Part shown: in pieces, positions 48,176-61,200 of the stretch | Layout of the letters: every line of letters begins with the position of its first letter | Numbering within the stretch: position 1 is the first letter of the stretch | Origin: Camarhynchus parvulus | Taxonomy: Eukaryota; Chordata; Aves; Passeriformes; Thraupidae | Assembly (NCBI RefSeq): GCF_901933205.1 | Contig: NC_044571.1 | Location: 12,726,420 to 12,790,419, forward strand | DNA: 64,000 nt | Reading direction: 5' to 3' | Program-made: the position numbers and the translations under genes | Notes under the pieces: model-generated | The model's input: the letters and a program-made list of their open reading frames with translations, nothing else | Database searches by the model: none | Told to the model about the DNA's origin: nothing

Positions 48176-49387
48176 ACCAACAGAGATACAAGTGCTTCAC
48201 TGAATCAGATTGTGGTTACTATGTGGAAACCATTGAGTTAAGCACTCTGTTACTATGACCTGTGAGGTGTGAAGGTAGGTTTGAAGACCATACAATAAAA
48301 CTTTACATTTTAATTTGTCTTTTCAACAAATAAAAATATTTCCTACAAAGATAAGAAAACACTCAAAGATAATTGATATAGATTAAACAGTAAAATGCTC
48401 AAAAAAAAAGATAACTTTTATCACTCATATTGATTATTTAATATATTGATCTAGTCTATGAAAACCTCATATTAATTTAATGAGTTGGTTTTATAAACTT
48501 TAAATGGAATGAAATTAGCTCTTCATAGGCATTACTTTGGCATATATACGCCTTTACATATTCCATGTATTTAGAGTTATTATTAGCTAGATAGTTATTA
48601 CTGCTGTGGCATCAAACAGCTCCAGTTCTGATTAGGACATCCTTATTTATACTGCCATGGAGACAGGGGAAAAAGAAAATTGGTAAAATATTTTCTGAAG
48701 AAAAACACCTACAGGTAAGGTTAGGGCATATGTCCTGGAAAACTGACCTCAGTTGATTACCTATATTATTGATTTTTGGCATTTGTTTACAAGGATTACG
48801 GTAAAGATAGTTTTAGCAATGGAAAGGAGAAACATGCTGAGTTTGATTTGCCATGAGATGATCAGAAAAATATGATTTTTTTCAAGCTTCTCTTTTTGAG
48901 GAATTTATTTTTTTAAGGATAAAGAAGTTCCATTCAATTAAAATCTGAAATATGTTCAAGCTGTTTAAAATTTGGAAGCTATCATTTTTACTTTTTTTTA
49001 TATTTCAGCCAATGTGGAAAAACAGATCCAAAGCATCTCTCTTTTTGGATTACAGCCAGAGTTTCCAGTCTCTTTTCTTCATGGTAAATGAACGTCACTG
49101 TGGATTTCAAGATATTTGAAATTTTTTTCAGAGAGGTACCTTGGCATAATTTGCAGACTTTTTTACATACTACAACAGCAATCTTAGTCAAATTTGGGGT
49201 TGTTTTTCTAGAAATATATTCTCTTTGTTAAGCTTGTAAAAAATAAAACATTTGGGGTTTATGAAATCTAAAAGAGGAAAAGAGCTTTCAATAGGAAAGC
49301 TCCGGCCAGCCTGAAAATCAATGCTATGAAAGACAAAGTGTGTCCATCATAGGTAGGCCACAGCTGCTTATGACAAAGTGCAATTAT
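48176..49387. other. AT-rich unique non-coding DNA
   Basis: Nothing recognised. Confidence 0.5.
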
Positions 49388-50062
49388 AACAGAATGGTTT
49401 CGGTTGGAAAAGACCTCTAAGATAATTGAATCCTACCACTAACCCAGCGCTGCCAGGCCCATCACTAAACCATGTCCCTAAGTGCCACACCTTCATTTCT
49501 TTTAAATATCTACAGGGATGGTGACTACCATTTCCCTGGGCAGCCTGTTCAGTGGTGACAACCCATTTGGTGAAGAATTTTTTGCTAATATCCAAACTAA
49601 ACCTCCCTTGGTGCCATTCAAAACCCTTTGTTCTAATGTATTCCTTTTTACTTGGGAGAAGAGACCAACCCCCAGCTGGCTACACCTCCATTCAGGCAGT
49701 TGTAGAGAGTGATGAGGTTTCCCTTCAGACTCCTTTTCTCCAGGCCAAACACCCCCAGCTCCCTCAGCTGCTCCTCACCAGAGCTGTGCCCCAGACCCTT
49801 CCCCAGCTCTGCTGCCCTTCTCTGCACTCACTCCAGCCCCTCAATGCCTTTCCTGGAATGAGAGGCTCAAAACTGGACACAGGATTTGAGGTGTGGCCTC
49901 ACCAGTGCCGAGTACAGGGGGCAATCCCTGCCCTGGTCCTGCTGCCACACTATTGCTGATCCAGGCCAGGTGCCATTGGCCTTCCTGGCCCCCCTGGGCA
50001 CACCTGGATCATGTCCAGCTGCTGCTGACCAGCACCCCCCAGCTCCTTTTCTGTCAGGCAGT
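49388..50062 (-). mobile_element. CR1 LINE fragment, 3' UTR to late ORF2
   Basis: Antisense CR1. At left is the 3' UTR ('cagaatggtttcggttgga', 'tccctgggcagcctgttcag', 'acttgggagaagagaccaac'). To the right comes late ORF2 ('aggccaaacacccccagctc', 'caaaactggacacaggattt', 'gaggtgtggcctcaccagtg', 'tggccttcctggccccc'). It belongs to the same subfamily as 8093-8895 and is almost superimposable over about 330 bp, so the two copies probably come from closely related source elements. The 5' part is lost at about 50062, before the RT catalytic blocks. Confidence 0.94.
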
Positions 50063-51769
50063 GGCAGAGTTATAGTTGCTGATAAACCCTCAAGGCGATG
50101 TTGATACCTTGAACTTCTGGTCTGGTTTTCAACATAATGAATTTTGTCAGTCTTTAAGGCAGAGAGGAAACTACAAGATCATTGCTAGGTATTCATTTAA
50201 GCCCTTCATTACATTAGAATTTTATATCATTGAAGATTAAGTCTTAAAGGGTGAATGTGTGTGTATTATATGTATATATTAATATGTTTTATTCTTCTTT
50301 CACTCAAATGAAAGCAAAACTCCATTATCTCAGTAATAGAGTATTAATATTTAGAAGTTTTCCAGAAGTAAATGTGTAAAATAAGGTTTTCTTCAACTGT
50401 ATTAGCTAAAAAAGTCCCGAGAAAAGATAACAACAACAAAATAAGATATTTTCAGGACTCGTGTGATCTTATTAATTGGATATGATTTTTTAAAGTAATT
50501 CATCATCAAAGATTTCATCCTCTATCCTTTGAAACTGAATCTTAGAGGTGTCTTCAATGGGCACTCTACATTTGGGCAAAGTAAAGCTGATGGGTCCACC
50601 TGGTAGAACATTCAGATGTCAATGTAGCTGCACTTCATGAAGGACATGAAGTTATCTGGAACTGAAGCATATGTATTTTCACTGGCATGAATACTCTCAA
50701 AAGCACTAAGAGCAATTAGCCTCACTACTGAAAGCATTTTTGCACATATTTACCACTGAGTTTGGAAGGTACACCAGAGAACTCTATTTCCCAGGTCATG
50801 TGCATAAAAGCTTGTTAAGTATGTTACGCTTACACTGGGCAAATGTATCAACAGAAATTTCTTTAAATGAAAACATCAAATCAAGCCAGAAAACTCTGAA
50901 ATCAAGCTGTGACATGCAGCTATATATAAAGTCTATATAAAGTCTATACAAAGTTTTGCACAAAGTAAATGCAAATGAAGAGAAAAGGAACAAAAGTAGT
51001 AAAGTAACACAGGAAAAATAATCCAGACAGAATAATATTTAATGAGGATCCAAGTGTTTTAGCCAGGCTAGGATATATGCATGACTTCATTTTAATAAAA
51101 AAAGGAATGATGAAATTTTCTATGGCTTTAAACATAATACAGGAAATCTGATAAAGCTGAAGAGCTTGCCTCCCATCCTGATCCTCCTAAAGAAAGACCT
51201 GTCAGGATCAGTGAACTATGTATGAACCTAAAACCTTGTGGGAAAAGGACTGGGAAAAAAATCAATTTACATTTCTCTTCTGTTCAATGGAACTTTAAAT
51301 AATGGGCTGTATTTCACAACACAGAATTTTTGGAAACTGAACTTTCATTTAGTTAGCAGTCACAAGAAGTACAAATATATACATGATTATATTTGCCAGA
51401 AAATCAAAACATTTTTCTTTAATTGTGGCCTGACATGACAAAGGTGGAGGAAGAAATAACTGGCTTAAATCAATGGCACTGCAGTCATGCTTACTAAAAT
51501 TGTTTTTTAGTTCTCCTAGAATCTTTTGTGTCATGTATTTAGTAAAGACTAGAATAAGTATTCTAGGTCAGTCATATTCCAAGGGGCGAAGAAGATATTT
51601 AAACGGATTTATTTAAAAACTGCAATAATAGTGATTAGGAAATGATCTTTTTTCTTCCAGATGGAAATTGAACCACATTCTTATCCATATGGTACCTAGG
51701 TGATAAAATACATTTGAGCAGAAAAATAATTAATGTGTAATTTTGGGCTTTAGATGTTCATGAGCAAGG
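50063..51769. other. AT-rich unique non-coding DNA
   Basis: No recognised element. A small tandem unit TATAAAGTCTA is repeated two to three times at about 50923-50953. Confidence 0.5.
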
Positions 51770-53279
51770 CCAACAAGGAGAACCTGCACTCACACAGGGG
51801 TTGTCATGAAAGGAAACATTGAGTGCTCATAGTGGGTGACTCTATTAGAGGACACTGAGGCACCCACCTGCTGGCCTGAAGGAGGGTCATGAGCTGAATG
51901 TTTCCATCTGGGAGTTAAAATCCATCACACTCTGAGAGGGTGCCCCAGCTTGTAGAGAGGACAGACTATTGTCCATTACTATTTTTTCACTTATTTTTTC
52001 ACAAATGACACCACAAGGTGTGGGTAGGACCAAGGAAGACTAGAAAGCTCTGGTGAGGCAGGTGGAAAGCAGCAGTGCTCAAGTCATCCTCTCATCCATT
52101 CTACTGATTAGAGAAACAGGGAGAGCCAGAAGCAGAAGCATAGTGCAGATCAAAATCCGCCTTCATTGCTGATGCCATCAAGAAGGTTTTGGCTTTTACA
52201 GCAGTGGGTTGTACTTTAATGATTGCGGCCTCCTAGGATGGGAATGAGATCCACTCACCTAAAAAGGGCAAGAGAATCTCTGGCAGAAGGCTGGCCACTT
52301 CAGTTAGACAAGCTTTAAGCTGAGGGACTGGATTCTACTTTTCACACCATCTCCCATAACATCCTCATAGGTCTACTTGGGAAATGTGGGTTTCATGAGT
52401 GGGCAGTGAGGTGGATTAAGAACTGCTGAATGGCAGAACTCAGAGTATCACAATCAGTGGAGCAGATTCCAATTAGAGGTTTTTAGTCAGTGGCATTCCC
52501 CAGGGATCAATACCGGGTCCAGCCTTATTCAACTTTCCTTTCAACAACGTGGTCTAAGGGATAGAATGTGCCCTCAGAAATAATTGCTGATGATGCAAAA
52601 CTGGAGGGAGTGGCTGAAAGATCTGAAGGTGATGCTGCCATTCAGTGGGATCTTTATAGGTTGGAGAGTTGGGCAGAGAGAAACCTCTGAAGGTGTTCAA
52701 AAAAGGCTAGCACAGGGTCCTGCACTGGGAATAGTGCGGCCAGCAGTTTGAGGGAGGTGATTCTCCCCCTCTTTTTGGCAATAGAGAGGCCACATCTGCA
52801 GTATTGTGTTCTATTCTCCACAGTTCAAGGAAGACAAGGAACAACTGGAGAGGGTCCAGTGCAGGCCCACAAAGATGATTATGAGTCTGAAGCATCTCTC
52901 CTCTGATGAGAGAGCTGGGCCTGTTTAGTGTAGAGAGAGAAGGCTGAGAGGGAGCCTCCATAATGCATATAAATATCTCCAATGTGGCTGCCAAGAGAAT
53001 TGTGCCAGACTCTTTTTAATGGTGCCCAGTGACAGGACAAGTAGCAATGGCCAGAGACTCAAACACGAGAATTTTCATCTCAGTGTAAGAACTTCTTTAT
53101 ACTGAGGATGGAACAGGCTGCCCAGAGAGGTCATGGATTCTCCCTTTCTGGAGACATTCAAAATCCACCTGTCCTTGTGAATCATGCTCAAGGTGACCCT
53201 CTTGTGTCATGGAGGCTGGAAAAGATGATTTCCAGGGTCCCTTCCAACACTAACAATTCTGAGATTCTGGGATCCTGTG
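51770..53279 (+). mobile_element. CR1 LINE with ORF1 esterase and ORF2 RT remnants
   Basis: The longest CR1 here, sense strand. The 5' part (51770-52320) derives from ORF1, whose product in CR1 carries an SGNH-type esterase. VGDS (51832-51843, serine block) and TNDT (52001-52012) match the -VGDSI- and -HVGTNDT- blocks. It then passes at about 52320-52350 straight into ORF2 RT: GIPQGSIPGPALFN (52492-52533) and the catalytic ADD (52586-52594). Late ORF2 and the 3' UTR follow ('gaacaggctgcccagagagg', 'ctggagacattcaaaatcca', 'gggtcccttccaaca'), ending in 'attctgagattctgggatcc'. The ORF1 end, the endonuclease and the first RT blocks are missing, so a large internal deletion occurred. Stops and frameshifts make it inactive. 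Confidence 0.92.
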
Positions 53280-55170
53280 AAACAAAATAAGAAATAATAC
53301 ATTCAGAGTAATTACCTGAGATGACCTAGCTCTGAAATAAGAAGTTCAATCGAACCATTTCTCCTCAAAGGGAACTGATGAGAAATCCCAAGGAGAAATG
53401 AGCAAGATTTGTGGATGGAACCTGCTGATCCAGAGGCACACAAATTTTTTAAAAAATTCATTGATGGTTATTTCAAAAACAGAATTAAGCCAAATTTATA
53501 TGATTTAGGTATTTTTCTGTGTAGAGTATTATTTTTTACAGATGTATAAGCTTTTTCAATAAAACAAAAATCTAATTCTTTAGTCCCAGGATGACAAGGA
53601 AAGACGTGTGTCTGTGATTTTTCCCCTATGCCTGTGATTAGGGAGGAAGCTTTAGGCTCAATACTCTGGCATTTTTGTACAGCCAAACTGCAGTGGAAGT
53701 GAAAACAAGCTTCTATCTGTGAGAGAAAAACACTGTCAAATTTTATTGTGCCAGTTTAAGATGTTACAAATGCTGAAATTCTGTCTTGCCTTTCTGAAAG
53801 AGGTCAGTGCCCTTGCTCTGCATCAGAAGGAGCAAGTGTCGCCTGGTCCCCATGTCCTACATCCCATACAATGTCCATCAGCAGCTGGAGCTAATGTCAA
53901 GATCTGCACTGATGGATCTGTGTTCATTTTTATTGACTGCTGCAGGGAAAGGGTAACAAAACACCACCCAAAATGTTTGCAAAAGGAATTGTAGGTGTTC
54001 ATCAGTGAAAATCATCATGGCAAAACTAAGAAATGGAGCCACGTTGTTGAGTTTCACTAAGTTTAAATCTTTGAGAGGTTCATCGTGCTTTATATTCAGA
54101 CAGGAACAAAAAGTTCACTTAGCTTATGGAGTTATTTCTGGGATTTCATATAAAATGAAAGGTTTGTCTCTTTCAGAAATGGTTGTTTTATTCCATTTGT
54201 CAGTGTTCTATTGAGGTTACAAAACACTACTTCATTAGTTTATTATTAAGAGTTTCAAAAATTTCCAGCATATTTCATTTCAATCTACAGAAGATAGAGA
54301 TAATCCCTTTTTTGTTAACTGTAAAATTTATCTGCAGAGACTTCCAAGAAGTTTTGTGAGAGTATTAATTTACTTTGAATTGTAGGAGAAAAATAAAATT
54401 TGTAATAGGAAAGTGTGCTTGTAGAGGGATGCATTTCAGGGTCCCCACTGCCTATCTATATAAAATTAAAGCATTTTCTACAGTGTGTTAACCAATATAG
54501 GTAATTAGCAATTAAAGTGATAGATACGGTAAAAAATGTGCAGTTGAAAACAAACAAAAAAACCCCCAAAAGTACAAAATCAGTCAAACAACAAAACAAA
54601 ACACAAGCAAAAAATGTCCTGCAAATTTAAATCACTCCAAATAGTACTGAGATTGTATAATGCCTTCAGATTGAAAGCATACTGAAGAAAAATTTTCAGC
54701 TAGTTGAAATTTTTAGCAAAAATTAAGTTTCACTGAAAAACGCAAAATTTCGACACACTAAATATTTTGATTAAAATAAATTACCTTGTGTTCATCAAGT
54801 TTTGCTGATCAGCAGGCAGCAGATAAAGATCTGGAGCCCTAGTGGGCTGTCACCTGCCACTCTGATTGTCTGGTCAGCTGGCAAGGAGGCTCCTGGAGGG
54901 CCCTGGAAGCACAGACGGATCAGTCAGGAATCCCCAACAATGGATGCTGCTCCACACACTTGGCCCATTCATTTTTAGCAGGTGACAGCTTAGGGCCTTT
55001 TTTATAGGTTCTCGTGTATTGTTCTGGTGGAGTTACATTAGTCTGATTTCTGGTGAGTACCTATCAAGTGAATTTAAAACTCTTCCAAAAGAGAGCTGCG
55101 AGTTTTTAATTTTTTTTTTAATTTTCATCTATGTGTAGGGAGAAAAGATACATTTGTAAGCATTTTGAGC
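53280..55170. other. Unique non-coding DNA
   Basis: Mostly AT-rich. A GC-richer patch at about 54800-54990 is unrecognised. An A-rich patch lies at about 54545-54610. Confidence 0.45.
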
Positions 55171-55204
55171 CTCTCCTCTCCTCTCCTCTCCTCTCCTCTC
55201 CCCC
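55171..55204. repeat. (CTCTC)n pentamer tract
   Basis: Six exact CTCTC units and a C-rich end. On the minus strand this is GAGAG, the same pentamer family as the arrays at 9987-10252 and 29033-29580. Confidence 0.95.
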
Positions 55205-58200
55205 TCTTGTTTTCTTTTTCTAAGTCAAAAGCTTAATTTATGTAGCTATGGTGCATATTACAATAATTATTTCTTCCTACTAAGGAGGGAAAATATTGTA
55301 TTTCTTTTCAGTGCAGAGTCAGTTCAAATTTCAATCTGCTGTTTTGTGATATTCAGATCAGTGTTGCATCTTCAGGGAAGATATTTTGGTGCAAAGCATT
55401 TTATTTATCCCTTTCCAAAGGCACAATCATAAGCCAATTTTCCTTCTGTCTAGTTTCATTAAATTACCTGATTTGAAAACAGCACCAGTGAAGTACCTAA
55501 ACATCCTGCCTTCTCTCAGGGAATTAGCATTTCACTTTGATGTGGTTCAAAGTGGAAAACCACATTAATGTGGGATCCAGCCAATTTCTGCTATTGCATT
55601 GAGATCATCTGCAAAAAAAGTGCTTTGTACTGGCCTCTCCGGCCAAATGTTAGCTTGGCATATCTCACAAAAGAGAAGGAGGTTTAGGTACAACTTCAGA
55701 AAAATTCTGTCCTGAGGTCTGATACCCCAAAACAGTTTCTAAGGTCATAATTAATTGAATTTTGTTTGATGTGATCAAACACAGGGCAAGAAGCAAACCT
55801 TGACCCGTATCTTTGATATTTAATAACAGAAGAATGATTAAAGAGAGGGATGGAGTCCTAAGGGCTTCACAGGCCCGTTGGTCCTGCCAAAGGCTCCTTA
55901 CACCACCTGGTCTATCCTATGGACAGCCAGGATGCTATGGCAGGGAGTAAAGCTCAGCATCAGAGCCGAACGCTTTCTCCATGTATTCCTGCATACAAGA
56001 CCCCTATTGCTAATGGAAGTCAAAAATCAGGTACAAAAGCTGTTTATAAAGCCAAATAATATTTTAAAAAACCCTGTCTAATGTTCTAAAATGTAGTCAC
56101 AGATCACAATATAAATGCTTTTTGTCACAGTGTATTTGGGTTCTTTTATAACTTTTCATATTTAAAGGCTGTTCTGATGCACAAAAATGAAGACTGAAGA
56201 AAACTGAAGACCTGTGTACACTACTTACAGCACTCTCTATTATGATTATTCTTCCCCAGAAGCCAGTTAAACGCTCTGTGAGCAGAACCCCTCAGTGTCT
56301 AAGTGTATTAGAAAGGCCCAAGAAGTGAAGTACATCACTACATCAGGCAGCAGTTAGAATGGGAAGGGTTTACCTAGAGTGGAAACCCTCTAACTTCCTT
56401 TCTCATTGTCTGGCTTATGGAGGGGAAAAGTGTCATGTAAAGAAGTTGTGAGCAGCTGTGTGTCCCCACCCAACGGCCAGGGCAGGTGCCCAGGCTCCAG
56501 AACTTCTCCTGTGTCATTTTCCCAAAGCATGCCTGGAAGGTGGTGCCTGGAGAATTCATTCCTGCTCTTTGATCAGGGTCCATGCTTGTTGACCAAATAC
56601 TGTGGTGATGAAGGCCCAACCCTCAGTCGTAGAATGACTTCACAATATGAAGACAAAATCCAGCAGTTCTTACCAAAATCCATCTCTGGTTAGAGGACCT
56701 GCTCGTATTTTCTGGAATTCCTTTGCACAAATTCTCTGCTAACATTTGCCAGTTATTTCAAAAGGGAAAAATAAAAGAAAAAAAAAAAAAAAAGAAGAGA
56801 AGCAGTGCTGTTGGCTCTAGGGCACTTGTTGCTATAAAACAAATAACCTTTCTTCAAAATCTGTAACAATAAACAGTAGTCTCACAATAAACAGTAACTA
56901 AATATTTCACTATCCTTGAAGTTCTATTGTTTCATTTATAAGAAGCCCTGGGTGTCTTTTCTCTCAAGAAGAGATGTTGGTGTTACGTTTTGTACTCCAA
57001 GCAATCAAGTAAACCCATACAAAAAATAAAAAATACATTACATCCAAACCTTCCTCCAATGTACAATCAGGACTAGCAGAATATTACTTTGCATTTAACA
57101 TAGCATTATCTTTGCCATATAATTCAAAGGTTCAAATTTTATACCTAATTATCAAATAATTAGAAGGATAGTATTCCAATTAAAACATTTCCTTTGTTGT
57201 GCAATCAACCCTATTTGTGAAGAGAGAATATGTGTATATGTACAAACTAGTGTTTGTTTTCAGTGATGATTTTTTAAGAATGCTTGGATGTGAACAACGA
57301 TCATTAGATATCAGAAAGCTATTATCTGGCTTAAAATCAGGCCACAAAGACCTGATAGCTGGAGAGAAATTATTCATTTTTGTTATTGGTTTTAAATATG
57401 TATCTCATTTAAATACATATCTAGTCTAAACCAAAGGGGAAAAAATAAACAAAGTTAGGGCATGTTTTACAGTAAAGTTAAGACATGGTTTAAAGCCTTC
57501 TCTGGGATTTTTCCCCCGTAATTAAAAGCATTTACTATTGTCAGGTTTCCCCAAATTCTCATATTCCTATCAATCACCAGCCTGAAGTTGTTTTGAAAGC
57601 AATTGAAAAGACTTCTTGTTTCAGTAGCTAATTACACTGTGAATACTTCCCTAGGGGAGGTCTAAGGCCCAATAATAAGAGGAACTTTTATGAATACAAG
57701 CCCAGTGACTTTGCCTGCTGAGAGCTACATTGAAAGGCTTTGCCAAGGAGATAGATTGGATTCCCAGTGCTGTTGAAAAAACAATCAGTTTGTAGGCTCC
57801 AATGTACCAGAACAACTGAAATACCAAATAGGCACATCCTAATTAATTAAATCTAATGATACTGTCAAATGATAGGATTTTCTGCAACACAAAGAACTTG
57901 TTATAAATGAAGAAAATTGAAAGTTCCTGGTGAAAGACAATGCATCAATATGGTATCTTATGATATTTTCCCTACATTTTCTTTACTGAAGAGGAGCTGT
58001 GATCCATTTGTGAGCAGATCTACTGAACAGCATTTGCTTCCCAGAAATCCTCAAACTGGAAAATGAATTATCAGCATTTGTTGGCAGATACTCAGTTGGC
58101 TTCTTTCATCCATATTTTTGCTGTCATTTCATATTACTCCAGTTTTTCTATGTGTTGTTTACCTCAAGATATTTTCATCATGTTAATGTCACTAGTTTTC

Positions 58201-61200
58201 AATCATGCATGTAAATCCTTTTGTAAAAGATATCTGCCACAAAGCACTTCCATACATCTCTCCATAAGGAACAGTTCTGACCTTCTTTAGATAAATGAAT
58301 TTGCATCTTGGAATGATCATAACTTGAAGCAAATCTACTGACCGTAAATGGCTGAAACCAAGGACAAGGCATTGCTGGAGCAGCCTGGTCTCCCAGCTGG
58401 TGTGAACTGGTGTATTTCCATTCAACTGAAAGGATGCAGATTAGCCCAGCTTCATTGATTTTGCTGAAATTATGCCATTTAACAACAGCTGAGACATGAA
58501 GCCAAATGAGAATATGATATAACTTAGAGTCTTTCTGGTTCCTTCTTAGTTAAACTGTTGGAGTTGCTCTTTGCATCAAAACTTTCTCTAAACCCCTCCT
58601 ATTTCCATTAGTTTTATTTTATATATTCATATATTTTATTCATGTTTAGGGGCATTGCTATTTCCAAAGGGCTTGTTCTGGTTATCATATGTTAAAATAT
58701 GTTAGCTATCACACCTGACAAGATATATGCTACTGAAAACTCTCAAAAACTTAAGTGAAAACTCTTTTTAAGGATAAAGAAACCAAACAAAAATTTAAAA
58801 AAAAAAAAAAAAAAAAAACCAAAAAACAAACACCAGAAATCTACAAGAAAACTAATACAACATGAGAAGTCTCCTTACAAGGGCAAAATGGACATGTAGA
58901 TTCCAATTATTGCAGTAACTTCAGCTTCAAACTATTTATGATTCTTATCAAGTCAGAACTTATTCAGGTACACTGACTTCCCAGTTACAGCCACACTGGG
59001 TTTCAGCACTGCCACACACATAATGATAGAGAACATAATGAAAAATTAGGAAGTGTCATTCTATGCATTATTTCACATCTGAACCTTGTGATGTAATGGT
59101 AGATAGAAATATGAGGAATTTTATTTCCATAGTACCATACAAAGCCTTTATGTCAGTGTAACTTAGGCGCATTCTTGATGCATTTAGATGGGGAAATGCA
59201 GATACCCTATAAAACATAAAATTTTGCAGCTTCAGTTTTTTTATTGCAGTGCATTCTTAGACTCATTTTTTGCTTACATAACTCACCTGAGTTTGATAAA
59301 ACCTTTTGATTTTCCATTTGTATCAACTGCAATTTGTTTTGTGGAGGACATCATAAATCTTAAATGAAATGTAGTTGAGTCTTCAGTTATGAAAATTTCC
59401 CATAGGATTCTTCAGCATACAATTATTTTGTATTCTATTTAATTAACCACCTAAATTATTTGCTACTTTATGAACATTTCACATTTGTTTGCAGAAAGCA
59501 TTAGTTACAGGTTAAGTAAAAACAATGAAGGAAAAAGAAACTAACATTAGGGTAAGACACTCAGAGGACACATAATTAATATTGAGTACAAATTTGTGAT
59601 CTATGTATGGCCTTGGATGAGGTACATTATGTAATTTCTTTCAAAGCTCTGTAACACATTATAAGGTATTTAGGTAATAACAAGGCAGTCAGTATTAAAT
59701 AGGAAACATTATAATGGATCCAGAAAACATACTTGTAATATAATACAATCCTTTTAAATAAGCTGGAATGTGAAGGAAGAATACTCAAGTTAGCCCCTTT
59801 CTAGCTAATGTCTGCAGACTGTGTTCAGTTCACATTTTACTAAGAATAAATTTTAAGAACTGAAATACATAAAAAATGCCAAAAGCACTTGAGTCTTGCA
59901 ATATGCAGCCAAAAAAATCATGCACCATGACTGTTCTATGGGTTTTATATTTTGTTTGATTTAATATGAAAAAGCACAAACATACAAAGCAGCAATGAAA
60001 AACCTTCCCTAATCACTCTGTTGCAGCTCCCCAAGACAAGACTGCATGCATCTTGCTTTAGTAAGCTTCCTGAGTGAGGTTTTTGAGTGAATAAGTTCCT
60101 GTTGCCTGAGGTACAGTGTAGAAGCAGAAAATAATGAGATAGTCCCAGAATAGCTAAAAGGTAAAGGTCTGTTACTGTAGGAATGTGTACCCAAAGGGTC
60201 AGCAATGGTAACGAGGTGCACAGGTGAACGAGGGTGTCATCCAGAGAGACTGGAGCTGGATGCTTGCCCTTGCAGCATGCTGAGCCCACATCTAAAGACA
60301 ACCTCAGCACATAACAGCTACCAGAGGGTAACCCTGCTGCCTCTGTTTGTACATTTCATGAAGGAAAACACAGGCTTGTGAACTGATCAGAGATGAATTA
60401 AAACAAAACTTACGCATAAGTCTCAAAGGTAAAGTGAACCTGATAAGAGTAACAGATAAGTAAAAGATGGAAGACTTCTATGAATATACCAATATGTAAT
60501 GTATTTCCAGCACACCTGTAGAACAGCTATCTCCCTGTAGAGTTGTTCACTAGCTGTAGTCCAATAGGAAGTAACACTTTCAGCTGATTCCCTGAGTTCA
60601 TAGATGTAGAGACCAAAGGTTACAATCAGGGAAGATGGCTTGTGCTCTTCAATCAGCACCAGTTTGTGACACTAAAGGTAAACTGGTAATGCCAGTTTGT
60701 GACACCAGAGTAACCCACCTATCTCAGCCATACTTTTATTACCTAGAAATTAGAAAAAAATAATTCCTACTGAGCATTTAGAAGCATACTTGCACTCATG
60801 ATTTGAGTGCTGAATATCAACACTGTGACCCACACCAAACCCAGGTGCAAAGATTGCTGCTTGCAAGGTACAAATGTAAAGCAATTCAACTATAGCACAT
60901 TGTTTCCAGATGTAAATTTTAAAAGCCTAGAAGAGGAAGTGATAAAAGTCTAGAGAAGAGATAAAAATAAGCTTGGTACCTTCCTGGAGGTGATAGAAAA
61001 CAGAATCTCCACCCTCCTCTTTTAGCAGAATATGACACATTTGACGTCAGTGAAAGTTCTCTCAAGAGCTTTGAAAGAGGTTGTGCTACTGCCAGTATTA
61101 GCCAGATACTGTGCTGTAAATCTGACACAGACTCCAGCTGAGTCACTTGCAATACTAAGCCCAAGGTAATATATCACTCACTTTCCACAACAGCCAATGC

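Noticed and set aside
58797..58818. Poly(A) tail of a processed pseudogene
   Set aside because: No coding remnant upstream and no target-site duplication around the A22 run.
59945..60310. 121-codon minus frame
   Set aside because: No motif, splice context or conserved look, and random codon composition. Compatible with chance in a 64-kb window.
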